Positions 8,694-17,500 of a stretch of DNA of 34,218 bases are shown piece after piece (the first letter of the stretch is position 1; the number at the start of each line of letters is the position of its first letter). The stretch spans positions 1 through 34,218 of the forward strand of contig CANPZX010000008.1 of NCBI GenBank assembly GCA_947589195.1, in the 5' to 3' direction. A model generated the notes under the pieces. The model worked only from the letters and a program-made list of their open reading frames with translations. It was not told where the DNA came from and made no database searches. Made by a program: the position numbers and the translations under genes. This DNA comes from an uncultured Bacilli bacterium. GTDB lineage: Bacteria; Bacillota_I; Bacilli_A; RF39; UBA660.

Positions 8694-9131
8694 ATGAATG
8701 ATGTGCCAAGTTTTGTAATTTTATCTACTCCAGATGAATATAAAAAATATTATGTAGAAAAATACTGTAAAAAGGGAATACAAACATTTGATGGAATTGA
8801 AGTTAAATTTTATGAAGATCAGTTTGAACACGCATTTTATGAATCTTCAAATAAATTAAAGCGAAATAAAGATGTGTTTTCTGTGAATAGATCATTAAGA
8901 ATTGATTGGATAGAATATGTATTAAAAAATCCTAAAGCTGAATTGCATTTAGGATGGGATAGAGATAAGAAAAGATATAGCAAAGATAGACGAGTTGCTA
9001 TAATAAGTCCAGAAAATTATGTTGTAATTATTAGAATTAATAGTAATAATACAGCAAAGTTTATTACTGCTTATTATGCCGATAATTCTGCAAATGAGAT
9101 AAGAAAGATGCCACTATGGACTAAATATTAA
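8694..9131 (+). CDS. BECR-fold nuclease-like protein (PBECR type), partner of DUF3800
   Basis: This 145-residue protein starts one base after the DUF3800 stop with no ribosome site of its own. The C-terminal half resembles phage Barnase-EndoU-ColicinE5/RelE-like RNases: RSLRIDWIEYVLKNP (residues ~67-81), LHLGWDRDKKRYSKDRRVAIISPENYVVIIRI in two beta segments, and the closing FITAYYAD followed by IRKMPLW. The proposed role is an RNase toxin or effector controlled by, or acting with, the DUF3800 protein. The family assignment is from motif memory, and the catalytic residues are not certain. Confidence 0.5.
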   Translation: MNDVPSFVILSTPDEYKKYYVEKYCKKGIQTFDGIEVKFYEDQFEHAFYESSNKLKRNKDVFSVNRSLRIDWIEYVLKNPKAELHLGWDRDKKRYSKDRRVAIISPENYVVIIRINSNNTAKFITAYYADNSANEIRKMPLWTKY

Positions 9132-9443
9132 ATCTTTTTTATAATAAAAAACCATTGCTTACTGGCGCAACGGTTAAAGCCTCTATAAGTCCCAGACTAT
9201 AAGTAAAGGACTAATAATGATGGATATACTACACTATAAAAATATATTTGTCAAATTATATTCATCATTAGTATACTATTCCAATCTTCAATAAAAATAT
9301 ACCAAAATATATAAAAAAATTCAATAAATTGTTAATCTTTGTGTTAATCCTTGTTAATCCTCTTTAGAAATGTCTACAATTTATCATTAGTTAAAATGTC
9401 CACAATAAGGCATTATAAAAGTCATAAGTAGTTATAAAAAAGA
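9132..9443. other. Gene-free, structured remnant region
   Basis: I see no gene here. The segment holds a hairpin ACCATTGC/GCAACGGT (9150-9173) and imperfect inverted copies of an AATGATG/CATCATT element around 9215-9275. It also has three GTTAATC repeats (9331, 9343, 9353) and two direct repeats, AAATGTCTACAAT (9368-9380) and AAATGTCCACAAT (9394-9406). Such TGTCCACAAT repeats are typical of insertion-sequence ends, so the region is probably decayed mobile DNA. Confidence 0.45.
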
Positions 9444-9605
9444 ATGCATAACAAAGAATATGCATTAAAACTTGTTCAAGATAAAATAAATGGATTAAAT
9501 AATTTATTTTATTTTAAAATTGCTAGTATAACCAGTTATAGTAAAAAGCGAATATATCTTTTAAATAAAAGATTAAGAGAAAAAGATATTTATTTTCTTT
9601 TTTAA
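9444..9605 (+). pseudogene. Decayed 5' fragment of an HTH transposase/integrase-like gene
   Basis: This is a 53-codon frame. KEYALKLVQDKING...SYSKKRIYLLNKRLREKDI reads like the N-terminal helix-turn-helix of IS transposases of the IS1202/integrase-core kind (resolvase-like helix, then S-K-K-R-I-Y-x-L). It stops at 9603 with no catalytic domain following. TGTCCACAAT-type repeats lie just upstream. Assignment is tentative. Confidence 0.35.
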
Positions 9606-9642
9606 TTTCTAATATAAATTATTTGTAAGCATAAAATTTAAT

Positions 9643-10302
9643 ATGAAAAGATATTGGTTTAAATTAAGTGTTATTTTGTTAATTTTATTATCTTTAATAA
9701 TCGTAAGTAAAACTTTGGCTAAATTACCTTTGGAGGGTAAAACGATAGTTTTAGATGCCGGACATGGAGGTTTGGACCCGGGAACTATGTATCAAAATAT
9801 TTATGAAAAAGATATTAATTTAGCTATTGTTTTAACTTTGGAAAATGAATTAAAAGAATTGGGAGCTAAAGTTATTTTAACAAGAAGTGGGGATTATGAT
9901 TTAGCTAAACCTAAAGCTAAGTGGCGGAAAAAAAGTGATTTTGATAACCGAATAAATTTAATTAATAATAGCAATGCTGATATGTATTTATCTATTCATT
10001 TAAATTATTTAGAAAATAAAAAATATTATGGACCACAAGTATTTTATAATGAAAAAGAAGCTATAAATAAAGATATAGCCCTTAAATTACAAGAATTTTT
10101 AAATCAAGAATTGAAAACGGATAGAGAAGTTAAATTAATTCCTAATCGAACTTATATGTATGATAAATTAACAATTCCGGGAGTATTAATTGAATGTGGT
10201 TTTTTATCAAATAGTTATGAAAGAGAAAAATTAGTTAAAGTTGAGTATCAAAGAAAACTAGCTGAGGCAATAGTTAGGGCTTTAAGAGAAGTCAATTTTT
10301 AA
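9643..10302 (+). CDS. N-acetylmuramoyl-L-alanine amidase, CwlD-like (Amidase_3)
   Basis: The 219-residue protein starts with a membrane anchor or signal (residues 6-26) followed directly by the Amidase_3 domain. The zinc ligands are visible as His41 (DAGHGG), Glu55 (YEKDIN) and His119 (SIHLN). The catalytic glutamate is Glu184 in LIECGFLSN. It cleaves the amide bond between muramic acid and the stem peptide. The compact single-domain layout and the segment RTYMYDKLTIPGVLIE are close to CwlD. No sporulation gene is nearby, so a general wall role is equally possible. No ribosome site is evident before ATG 9643. It overlaps the convergent next gene by 4 nt. Confidence 0.88.
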   Translation: MKRYWFKLSVILLILLSLIIVSKTLAKLPLEGKTIVLDAGHGGLDPGTMYQNIYEKDINLAIVLTLENELKELGAKVILTRSGDYDLAKPKAKWRKKSDFDNRINLINNSNADMYLSIHLNYLENKKYYGPQVFYNEKEAINKDIALKLQEFLNQELKTDREVKLIPNRTYMYDKLTIPGVLIECGFLSNSYEREKLVKVEYQRKLAEAIVRALREVNF

Positions 10303-11249
10303 AATGATAATTTTAGATTAGAATAATGATTAGTATAAGGTAAACCTGTAACGTATGATTTGGCTTGTAATACTTTTTGATATTCTTTTAAAGTTATTTT
10401 ATCTTCTAAATAATTGATGGTGGCTTCAAATATTTCTAAACATTCTTTTTTGGCATCAGCATATATATCTAAAACAGAAGAGTTCTTTTTCGTTTTATCC
10501 CAGGGATTATACCATGTTTCATGTTCAAGATTTAAAAACTCAGTATTTTCTAAGATAACATTACTAGAATAAACAGCATATTTCGTTTTAAAAATAGAAT
10601 CAATCGTTTGATAAATTTTAGTTTTTAGGCCATGGGGGTCATAAATTAAATGTTTAAGAGAAAAGTGCATCCAATTTAACCCATCTTGATATAAAGAACC
10701 ACCATTTTTAAAATTAAAAACTTTTAGATAAACTTGATTTAAGATAGCTATTAAGTTTGGTTCTAATTTAGTTTTGGGGGCAAGTTCTTTAGCTAAGTTA
10801 AATTTATTAAAGGGCTTTTGATATTTTTTCTCATAAAAATAAGCATCTAGTTGAAATTCTAAAGCTGTGTGTAATCCTTGATATTTTTTGGACTTGGGAT
10901 GATCTTTGTTATATATTCCTGTTTTATAAACAATATAAGGGTGCATGTTGGAATCTAAAACATAATGAGTTAAGTGGCCAAATAAAGCTTGAAGAATTAG
11001 TTTATTATGAGTTAACTTTTCTTTTTTTATTAAATCAATAAATTCACAAAAAAATTTATCAGTATTGTTCTTATGACAAAAGGCAGAATGTTTAAATTTA
11101 GAAAATTTAAAAAAGTCATGATAAAAAAAGGGGTCGAAACCTTGGGCAAATAGTCCATATATAGTTGGTTTACCAATTAATTTTTTAGTATGTGGTGAAC
11201 TTTCTAAGCAGTCAAGAGCAAAGAAAGTATGAGTAGTTATATAAGGCAT
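10299..11249 (-). CDS. Zn-dependent phospholipase C-like protein
   Basis: This 316-residue protein lacks a signal peptide. The N-terminal MPYITTHTFFALD, GLFAQGFDPFFYHDF (~32-46), a central LFGHLTHYVLDSNMHPYIVYKTG (~89-111) and GLHTALEFQLDAYFYEK (~124-140) are the histidine/aspartate zinc-site blocks of PF00882-type proteins. Low-GC Firmicute members are usually cytoplasmic and uncharacterised, so lipase activity is inferred only from the fold. The tail overlaps the amidase gene by 4 nt in convergent orientation. Confidence 0.8.
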   Translation of the reverse strand: MPYITTHTFFALDCLESSPHTKKLIGKPTIYGLFAQGFDPFFYHDFFKFSKFKHSAFCHKNNTDKFFCEFIDLIKKEKLTHNKLILQALFGHLTHYVLDSNMHPYIVYKTGIYNKDHPKSKKYQGLHTALEFQLDAYFYEKKYQKPFNKFNLAKELAPKTKLEPNLIAILNQVYLKVFNFKNGGSLYQDGLNWMHFSLKHLIYDPHGLKTKIYQTIDSIFKTKYAVYSSNVILENTEFLNLEHETWYNPWDKTKKNSSVLDIYADAKKECLEIFEATINYLEDKITLKEYQKVLQAKSYVTGLPYTNHYSNLKLSF

Positions 11250-11318
11250 AATTTCACTTTCCTTTCACAATATTATAACATAAAGTTCATTTTAAAAATA
11301 TACAATGAAATAGGGTTG

Positions 11319-11327
11319 TGGTATAAT
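11319..11327 (+). promoter_or_regulatory. Extended -10 promoter of the abi gene
   Basis: TGGTATAAT (TG at 11319-11320, TATAAT at 11322-11327) lies 19 bp before the ATG at 11347. The transcript leader would be only about a dozen nt. Confidence 0.65.
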
Positions 11328-11346
11328 TAGACAATAGGTGAGAATA

Positions 11347-12276
11347 ATGGATAAGATATTTAAAAATATTGATGAACAGTTGGAGATTCTAAAAAAGAAA
11401 GGTTTAATAATTGAAGATGATTTATATACTAAGGAAGTCCTTTTAAGAGAAAATTATTTTTTTATTAATGGTTATCGGTCTTTATTTATAAAATCAGCTT
11501 ATGATAAAACTTTTATTCCGGGGGCTACCTTTAGAGAATTATATGCTGTTTTTAATTTTGATAGACAGGTTCGTAATATTTTATTTAAAAATTTACTTAT
11601 TATTGAAAATAATATTAAAAGTGTAATATCTTATCAATTATCTAAAACTTATGGAATTAGAGAAAACGATTATTTGAATCCCAAAAATTTTACTAGGGCT
11701 CCAGAAAGAATGCGGCAAATTAATGATTTGATTAAAAAAATGAAAAGACAAATTAGAAATAATGCTGGTGGTCATACAGCGACCGCTCATTATGTAGCTA
11801 ATTATGGATATATTCCTTTTTGGATTGCAGTGAAAGTTTTATCTTTTGGGATTGTAAGTGAATTATATTTAATTTTAAAAACAGTTGATCAAGCGGAAGT
11901 AGCTAAGGTATTTAATGTAAATCCTAATGATCTAGCTTTATATTTACCAATTTTGTCTAATTATCGTAATTTATGTGCCCATGAAGAAATTTTATATGAC
12001 TACCATGTACAGCGAAGAATTAATGATACAAGATTTCATGAAAAATTAGGAATTCCGAAAATGAATGGGGAATATATTTATGGAAAAGATGATTTGTTTG
12101 CTTTAACTATTATGTTAAAACAATTACTTAGAAAAGATGATTTTAAATTGATGTTTGAAGAGTTAAACTATGAAATAAGTTTATTAAGTGGAAGACTAAA
12201 ATCAATTAGTATTGGTAAAGTATTAGATAAAATGGGTTTTCCAGCTAATTATTTAGATTTAGAAAGGATTGATTGA
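11347..12276 (+). CDS. Abi_2 family protein (AbiD/AbiF-like, HEPN)
   Basis: I take ATG 11347 (309 residues), five nt after AGGTGA. The GTG at 11338 lies inside that ribosome site. It matches the Abi_2 family: the N-terminal DEQLEILKKKGLIIEDD block, ENYFFINGYR near residue 36, FNFDRQVRNILFKNLL and a conserved NYRNLCAHEEILYDY. The last contains the HEPN RNase motif R-x4-H (about residues 206-211). Such proteins abort phage infection in lactococci and pair with a non-coding RNA or act alone. The stop codon is one base from the start of the HtrA protease gene, an unusual partnership. Confidence 0.85.
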   Translation: MDKIFKNIDEQLEILKKKGLIIEDDLYTKEVLLRENYFFINGYRSLFIKSAYDKTFIPGATFRELYAVFNFDRQVRNILFKNLLIIENNIKSVISYQLSKTYGIRENDYLNPKNFTRAPERMRQINDLIKKMKRQIRNNAGGHTATAHYVANYGYIPFWIAVKVLSFGIVSELYLILKTVDQAEVAKVFNVNPNDLALYLPILSNYRNLCAHEEILYDYHVQRRINDTRFHEKLGIPKMNGEYIYGKDDLFALTIMLKQLLRKDDFKLMFEELNYEISLLSGRLKSISIGKVLDKMGFPANYLDLERID

Positions 12277-12277
12277 T

Positions 12278-13387
12278 ATGCAAGAATATCGAAAAGATGA
12301 TAAATTTAGAAAGATAGTTATTTTACTTATTGTATTTTTCCTTGGGGCATTAACGATGTATGGTGTGGTGCGAAAATTTCCTTTAACAGTTGCTAATAAT
12401 ATTACCAAAGAAATTAAAGATGTGACGGTAACTGATACCGGTATTGCTGATGCTGTGGAAAAAGTTTATGATTCTGTTGTGACAGTAGAAACTTATGTTA
12501 AAAGGCGGGGGTCAACGAATGTATCGTTATATGCAACAGGAACTGGTTTTGTTTATAAAGAAGATAAAGGAAAAGCTTATATTTTAACTAATAACCATGT
12601 TATTGAAGATGGTGATGAAATACATGTTGTTTTTACTAATGGAAATGCGGTTAAGGTTTCGGTTGTGGGAAGTGATATCTATGCTGATATAGCGGTGCTT
12701 AGTTTAGATAGTAAAGAAATTATTAGTGTCGCTGATATTGGTAGTAGTGTTGATTTAAGACTAGGAGATACAGTTTTTGCAGTTGGAGCACCAGTGGATA
12801 GCAGTGCTTATTCTTGGAGTGTGACACGAGGAATTATATCTGGTAAAGATAGATTAGTTGAAGTAAGTTTACAAAATGATTCCGTAAGTGATTGGGTAAT
12901 GAGTGTTTTGCAAACTGATACGGCAATTAATTCGGGAAATAGTGGCGGACCTTTATCAAATTCTAATGGTGAAGTGATTGGAATTAATTCGATGAAGTTA
13001 GCTAGTGAAAAAATTGAAGGAATGGGATTTGCAATTCCAATTGAAACAGCCTTAGAGTATGCTGAGAAAATTATGAATAATGAAAAAATTGAAAGACCAT
13101 ATCTAGGTATATCGATGTACAATGTTTCCCAAGTATTAGGACAATTAAATACTTCCGTTAATAGTGGAGTTTATATTGAAAGTGTTGAAAATGGTAGTCC
13201 GGCTAGTGAAGCGGGCTTAAAAAGTGGTGATATTATTGTTAAAATTAATGGCGATAATGTGACTAGTGTGGCATTCTTAAGATATCAATTATATAAACAT
13301 AAAATAGGTGATACGATTACCATTTCATATTATCGCAATGATGATTTAAAAACAACATCAATTAAATTAACAAAAGCTGCAAGTTAG
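12278..13387 (+). CDS. HtrA/DegP-type membrane-anchored serine protease
   Basis: The ATG at 12278 (369 residues) is used, with AAAGGA at 12263-12268 inside the abi gene. A single membrane anchor spans residues ~14-32. The trypsin-like domain has the full triad: His107 (TNNHVI), Asp137 (ADIAVL) and Ser222 (GNSGGPL). One C-terminal PDZ domain (~280-360) contains SPASEAGLKSGDIIVKING. It degrades or checks misfolded proteins at the outer face of the membrane. Its start is one base after the abi stop, so the two are cotranscribed. A terminator overlaps its stop codon. Confidence 0.93.
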   Translation: MQEYRKDDKFRKIVILLIVFFLGALTMYGVVRKFPLTVANNITKEIKDVTVTDTGIADAVEKVYDSVVTVETYVKRRGSTNVSLYATGTGFVYKEDKGKAYILTNNHVIEDGDEIHVVFTNGNAVKVSVVGSDIYADIAVLSLDSKEIISVADIGSSVDLRLGDTVFAVGAPVDSSAYSWSVTRGIISGKDRLVEVSLQNDSVSDWVMSVLQTDTAINSGNSGGPLSNSNGEVIGINSMKLASEKIEGMGFAIPIETALEYAEKIMNNEKIERPYLGISMYNVSQVLGQLNTSVNSGVYIESVENGSPASEAGLKSGDIIVKINGDNVTSVAFLRYQLYKHKIGDTITISYYRNDDLKTTSIKLTKAAS

Positions 13388-13397
13388 CAGTTTTTTT
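13372..13397 (+). terminator. Terminator after the HtrA gene
   Basis: The stem AAAAGCTGC/GCAGTTTTT has a 6-nt loop and a T run. It overlaps the stop codon at 13385-13387. Confidence 0.75.
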
Positions 13398-13407
13398 ATG
13401 AAATAAT

Positions 13408-13436
13408 TTGGCTATTTAAAAAGTTAATGTTATAAT
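13408..13436 (+). promoter_or_regulatory. Promoter of the DUF4268 gene
   Basis: TTGGCT (13408-13413), 17 bp, then TATAAT (13431-13436) preceded by TGT as an extended -10. It sits directly behind the HtrA terminator. Confidence 0.75.
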
Positions 13437-13460
13437 GAAGAAAAGAAAGGAAAATTTTAA

Positions 13461-14387
13461 ATGGAACTTGGAAAATTAAAAAAAGTAGAGAATTTACGGG
13501 AAATTTGGGAAAATGAAGAACGTTGTTTTACACCATGGTTAGCTCAAGAAGAAAATATGAAATTATTAAGTGAAACAATAGGTATCCCAATCAAAGTAAT
13601 GACAAATGAAGCAAAAGTGGGAAAGTATGAACTAGATATTTATGGTATTAATGAGGATACAGGAGATAATATTATTATTGAAAATCAAATTGAAGCATCT
13701 GATCATCCTCATTTAGGAAAACTTCTTTTATATGGAGCAGGATATGATGCTAAAACGTTAATTTGGATCGTAAAAGAAGCAACAGATGAACATAAGCAAG
13801 CTGTTGAATGGTTAAATGAACATTCTGATGAAAGTATTAATATTTTCTTGATTAAAATTGAATTATTTAAAATTGATGATTCTTTACCAGCTCCGCATTT
13901 TGAGGTTATTGCCGAACCAAATAATTGGACAAAAATTTTAAGAAATAGTGGTAAAAATATTGAATTATCTGGAGCTAAGTTGAAAGATTTAAATTTTTGG
14001 CAAGGTTTTGTGGATTATTGTAAAAGAAATAGGACAACTTTTTCCATGCGAAAAGCACTTCCTCAACAATGGTATGATTTATCTTTAGGCTCAAATGGAA
14101 ATCTTATTCGTTTAACTGTAAGTCAACACGGAGATTTAAATTGTTCTTTATATATCAATAATAATAAAGAATTATTTAATGAGTTATATGCTAATAAAGA
14201 TAATATTGAGACCTTATTGGGATATTCGGTTATTTGGGATTATAAAGAAAATCGAGGAGCCAGTAGTGTAGATTTAAAATGTAATTTTAATGTCGATTGG
14301 GATAGTGAAAATTATGATGAAAGTTATGAATGGCTGATGAAAACAGCAGAAAATTTTAAAAAAGTATTTAAAAAATTTTTAAAATAG
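13461..14387 (+). CDS. DUF4268 protein with N-terminal PD-(D/E)XK-like nuclease domain
   Basis: The 308-residue protein has a nuclease-like N-terminal half. YELDIYGIN around Asp59 and IIIENQIEASDHPHLGK (Glu74-x-Gln76, Lys87) match a D-ExQ variant of the PD-(D/E)XK site. IWIVKEATDEHKQAVEWLN is a conserved helix. Residues ~165-308 form the DUF4268 domain (FWQGFVDYC...LYINNNKELFNELY...WLMKTAENFKKVF). Relatives are found singly near restriction and defence genes, and their substrate is unknown. It has its own promoter and terminator, so it is a one-gene unit at the left edge of the defence island. Confidence 0.75.
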   Translation: MELGKLKKVENLREIWENEERCFTPWLAQEENMKLLSETIGIPIKVMTNEAKVGKYELDIYGINEDTGDNIIIENQIEASDHPHLGKLLLYGAGYDAKTLIWIVKEATDEHKQAVEWLNEHSDESINIFLIKIELFKIDDSLPAPHFEVIAEPNNWTKILRNSGKNIELSGAKLKDLNFWQGFVDYCKRNRTTFSMRKALPQQWYDLSLGSNGNLIRLTVSQHGDLNCSLYINNNKELFNELYANKDNIETLLGYSVIWDYKENRGASSVDLKCNFNVDWDSENYDESYEWLMKTAENFKKVFKKFLK

Positions 14388-14417
14388 GTAGGTAATTAAT
14401 CTTATCTATTTTTTTTA
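14381..14417 (+). terminator. Terminator after the DUF4268 gene
   Basis: The stem AAAATAGGTAGG pairs with the downstream CTTATCTATTTT (two G-T pairs) and is followed by a long T run. Confidence 0.75.
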
Positions 14418-14424
14418 TGATATT

Positions 14425-14475
14425 TGATGTAAGTGACATCAATATATCTATGTAAAGAAATATAAATGGTTTACA
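14425..14475 (+). promoter_or_regulatory. Composite palindromic operator upstream of the SNF2 gene
   Basis: TGATGTAAGTGACATCA (14425-14441) is a near-perfect palindrome. After a 9-nt spacer follows TGTAAA-N13-TTTACA (14451-14475), which ends 12 nt before the -35 box. The same two-part arrangement, with the same 9-nt spacer, occurs at 28703-28750 before the Wadjet operon. Confidence 0.7.
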
Positions 14476-14487
14476 CGATAAAAATAA

Positions 14488-14515
14488 TTGCAAAATACCA
14501 AATAATGGTTATAAT
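14488..14515 (+). promoter_or_regulatory. Promoter of the SWIM-SNF2 gene
   Basis: TTGCAA (14488-14493), 16 bp, then TATAAT (14510-14515). The leader to ATG 14539 is about 18 nt. Confidence 0.65.
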
Positions 14516-14538
14516 AACTTTATATGTGGGGTGACGTA

Positions 14539-17500
14539 ATGCAAGAATCTTTAATAAATCAAATTGCTGGTTATATTTATGATTTTCATATCGCGGAAGG
14601 AAAAAGAATACCGAAAGATAACATTCAAGAAGTAGCTTCAAAGGAAGAAAATGGCAACATTTATAAAATGTTTGAAGTGATGGACCAATTAAATCAAAAA
14701 GAAGCTGTCAAATTGACATTAAAAAATAATCGTTTAGTGGCTTTTGGTTGTACTTGTAGTTATTTTCAAGCTATTCATTCATGTTCACATATTCCGGCAG
14801 TATTAGTCAATAAAGGTAATGAACTTATTAAATTAGATGAAAAAGAAGTACGGAAAATATCTAGGAAAATTTTAAATAATTTTGTACTTAATAATTCACC
14901 TAAAATAAAAGTTAAATTAAATGTGGAATATGAAATGGAATTTTTCAGTAATTATTATGAAAAAGAATTAAGATTGAAAATAAAACTGGGAACTACAAAA
15001 TTATATAATTTAGGGCAAAGGTTTCGTAATTTTAATACTACTTATATGAAACAAAATGGTAAAGTTTATTTTGGAAAAGAATTTGAATATGATCCCCAAA
15101 TACATTATTTTGATTCTGAAGATGAAAAAATATTTGATTATTTAGTTAATTTTGATGAATTAAGTTTTTATAACCAAGATATAAACAATATTTTAAAGTT
15201 ATTTACACATAAGAATTTTTATGTTGTAGGTACCGGTTTAATTAATGGAATTATTGAGGGATTACCATTTGAGGCAAATTTAACCAAAGAAAATAATGAA
15301 TATATTTTAAAGTTTGATTTTGATAAAGATATCCAAATTTTAACTTATAATTTAAGATATGTTTTATATAATAATAAAATTTATCATTTAAATAATGAAT
15401 ATGCTAGGTTAGTAAAGATGCTTGATGATATGAAAATGAATACTATTGTTTTTAATAAAAAAGAACTAGATAATTTTAGTAAAGGGCTTTTACCAGTTAT
15501 TAAAAACGATTTAATTTTAGATAATAATATTAAAGAAATTAGTATTTTAAATACATCTAAAGTAAAGTTATATTTTGATTTAACTCAAAGTTTTATTAGT
15601 TGTAAAATTAAATTATTTTATAGTAAAGAAATTGATTATTTTGATACAGCTAAAGATATAGTAAGAGACGTAGATTTTGAAAATATGATTATTGAGGATT
15701 TAAAACAAAATAATTTTAAAATTTTGGAAAATAAAATTATTATTGAGGATTTAGATGATATGGTTGAATTTATGGAAAATGGATTAGCTGTACTAGCCGA
15801 GAAATATCAAGTATATACATCAGAAAAATTAAAGAGCGCCGATATTATTAAAAAACCAAAAGTTAAAAATAATTTTTCTATTGGAACCGATAATATAATG
15901 AGATATGATTTTGAAATTGATAATGTAGATAGTTCGGAAATAAATGATTTATTAAATTCTTTAAGAAAAAAGAAAAAGTATCATCGGTTAAAAAATGGAA
16001 ATATTGTATCTTTAGAAAATGATTCTTTAGAGGATTTAAATAACTTGGTAGACGATCTGAATATTAATATGAAAGAAAGTTCGGGACAAATTCCTAAGTA
16101 CCAAGCAATATATCTTGATTATTTAAAAAAAGAAAAGTATCCTTTTATTGAAACAAATAATTTGTTTGTCGATTTTATTAATAATTTTAAAAAATATCAA
16201 AATGTTGATTTAAAAATAGATGATGATATTTTAAGGGATTATCAAAAAGATGGAGTTAAATGGTTATATACTATCTATAAATGTAATTTGGGAGGAATAC
16301 TGGCCGATGAAATGGGTCTTGGAAAGACTATTCAAACTATTTACTTTATAAAAGAGTTATTGAAAGAAAATAAAGATAATAAATTTTTGATAGTATGCCC
16401 AACAGCTTTAGTTTATAACTGGGTAAGAGAATTTGAAACATTTGGTAAAAATATAAATTTAAAAGTGATTCATGGTTATAATCGGGATAAGAAGTTTAAG
16501 GATAAAAGTAGTAGTGTATATATCACTTCTTATGGAACTTTAAGAGAAGATATTCTTAAATATGAAAATTTTAATTTTAAAGCCATGATTATCGATGAAG
16601 CTCAAAATATAAAAAATCCTAATGCGTTGCTTACTAAGTCAGTTAAAGAAATAAAAGCCGAGGTGAAAATTGCTCTTACGGGAACTCCACTTGAAAACTC
16701 AATTGTGGAATTATGGAGTATTTTTGATTTTATTATGCCTGGTTTTTTAGGGAGTCTAAATAAATTTAATGAGAAATATCATTTTAAAGATGAAGATAGT
16801 GAATATCAAGAAAAAATGACTAAGTTAAAAAGGGTAATTTCGCCATTTATTATGCGCCGGAAAAAACAAGATGTGGCTCAAGAGTTGCCAGAGAAAATAG
16901 AAAATAATATTTATATTGATTTAAGTGAAAAACAAAAGGTTTTATATAGTGAAGAAGTAAAGAAAGTCCAAGAAGAAGTTGAAGATATGATTGGAAATAA
17001 TGGCTTTAATGCTTCTCGCGCTAAGATATTGCAACTTTTAACCCGCTTACGGCAATTATGTATTGATCCAAGACTTGTTTTTGAAAACTATACGGGAGAA
17101 AGTACGAAAATTATTACCTTAATTGAAATGCTAAAGGAAATTATAAGTAATGGTCATAAAATTTTGTTATTTACGAGTTTTAAGCAAGCTTTAGATATTG
17201 TTAAAGATGAGTTAGATAAACAACAAATTTCTTATTATGTAATTGATGGAAGTGTCAGTGCTAAAACAAGAATGGAGTTAGTTGATAAGTTTAATAAAGA
17301 TGAAACTAATGTATTTCTAATTACAATTAAAAGTGGCGGTACTGGTTTAAATCTAACTAGTGCTGATGTGGTTATTCACTTGGATTTATGGTGGAATCCT
17401 CAAGTAGAAAATCAAGCAACGGATAGAACACATCGATTAGGTCAAACTAAAAATGTCGAGGTTATTAAGTTAATAACTAAGGGGACTATTGAAGAAAGAA

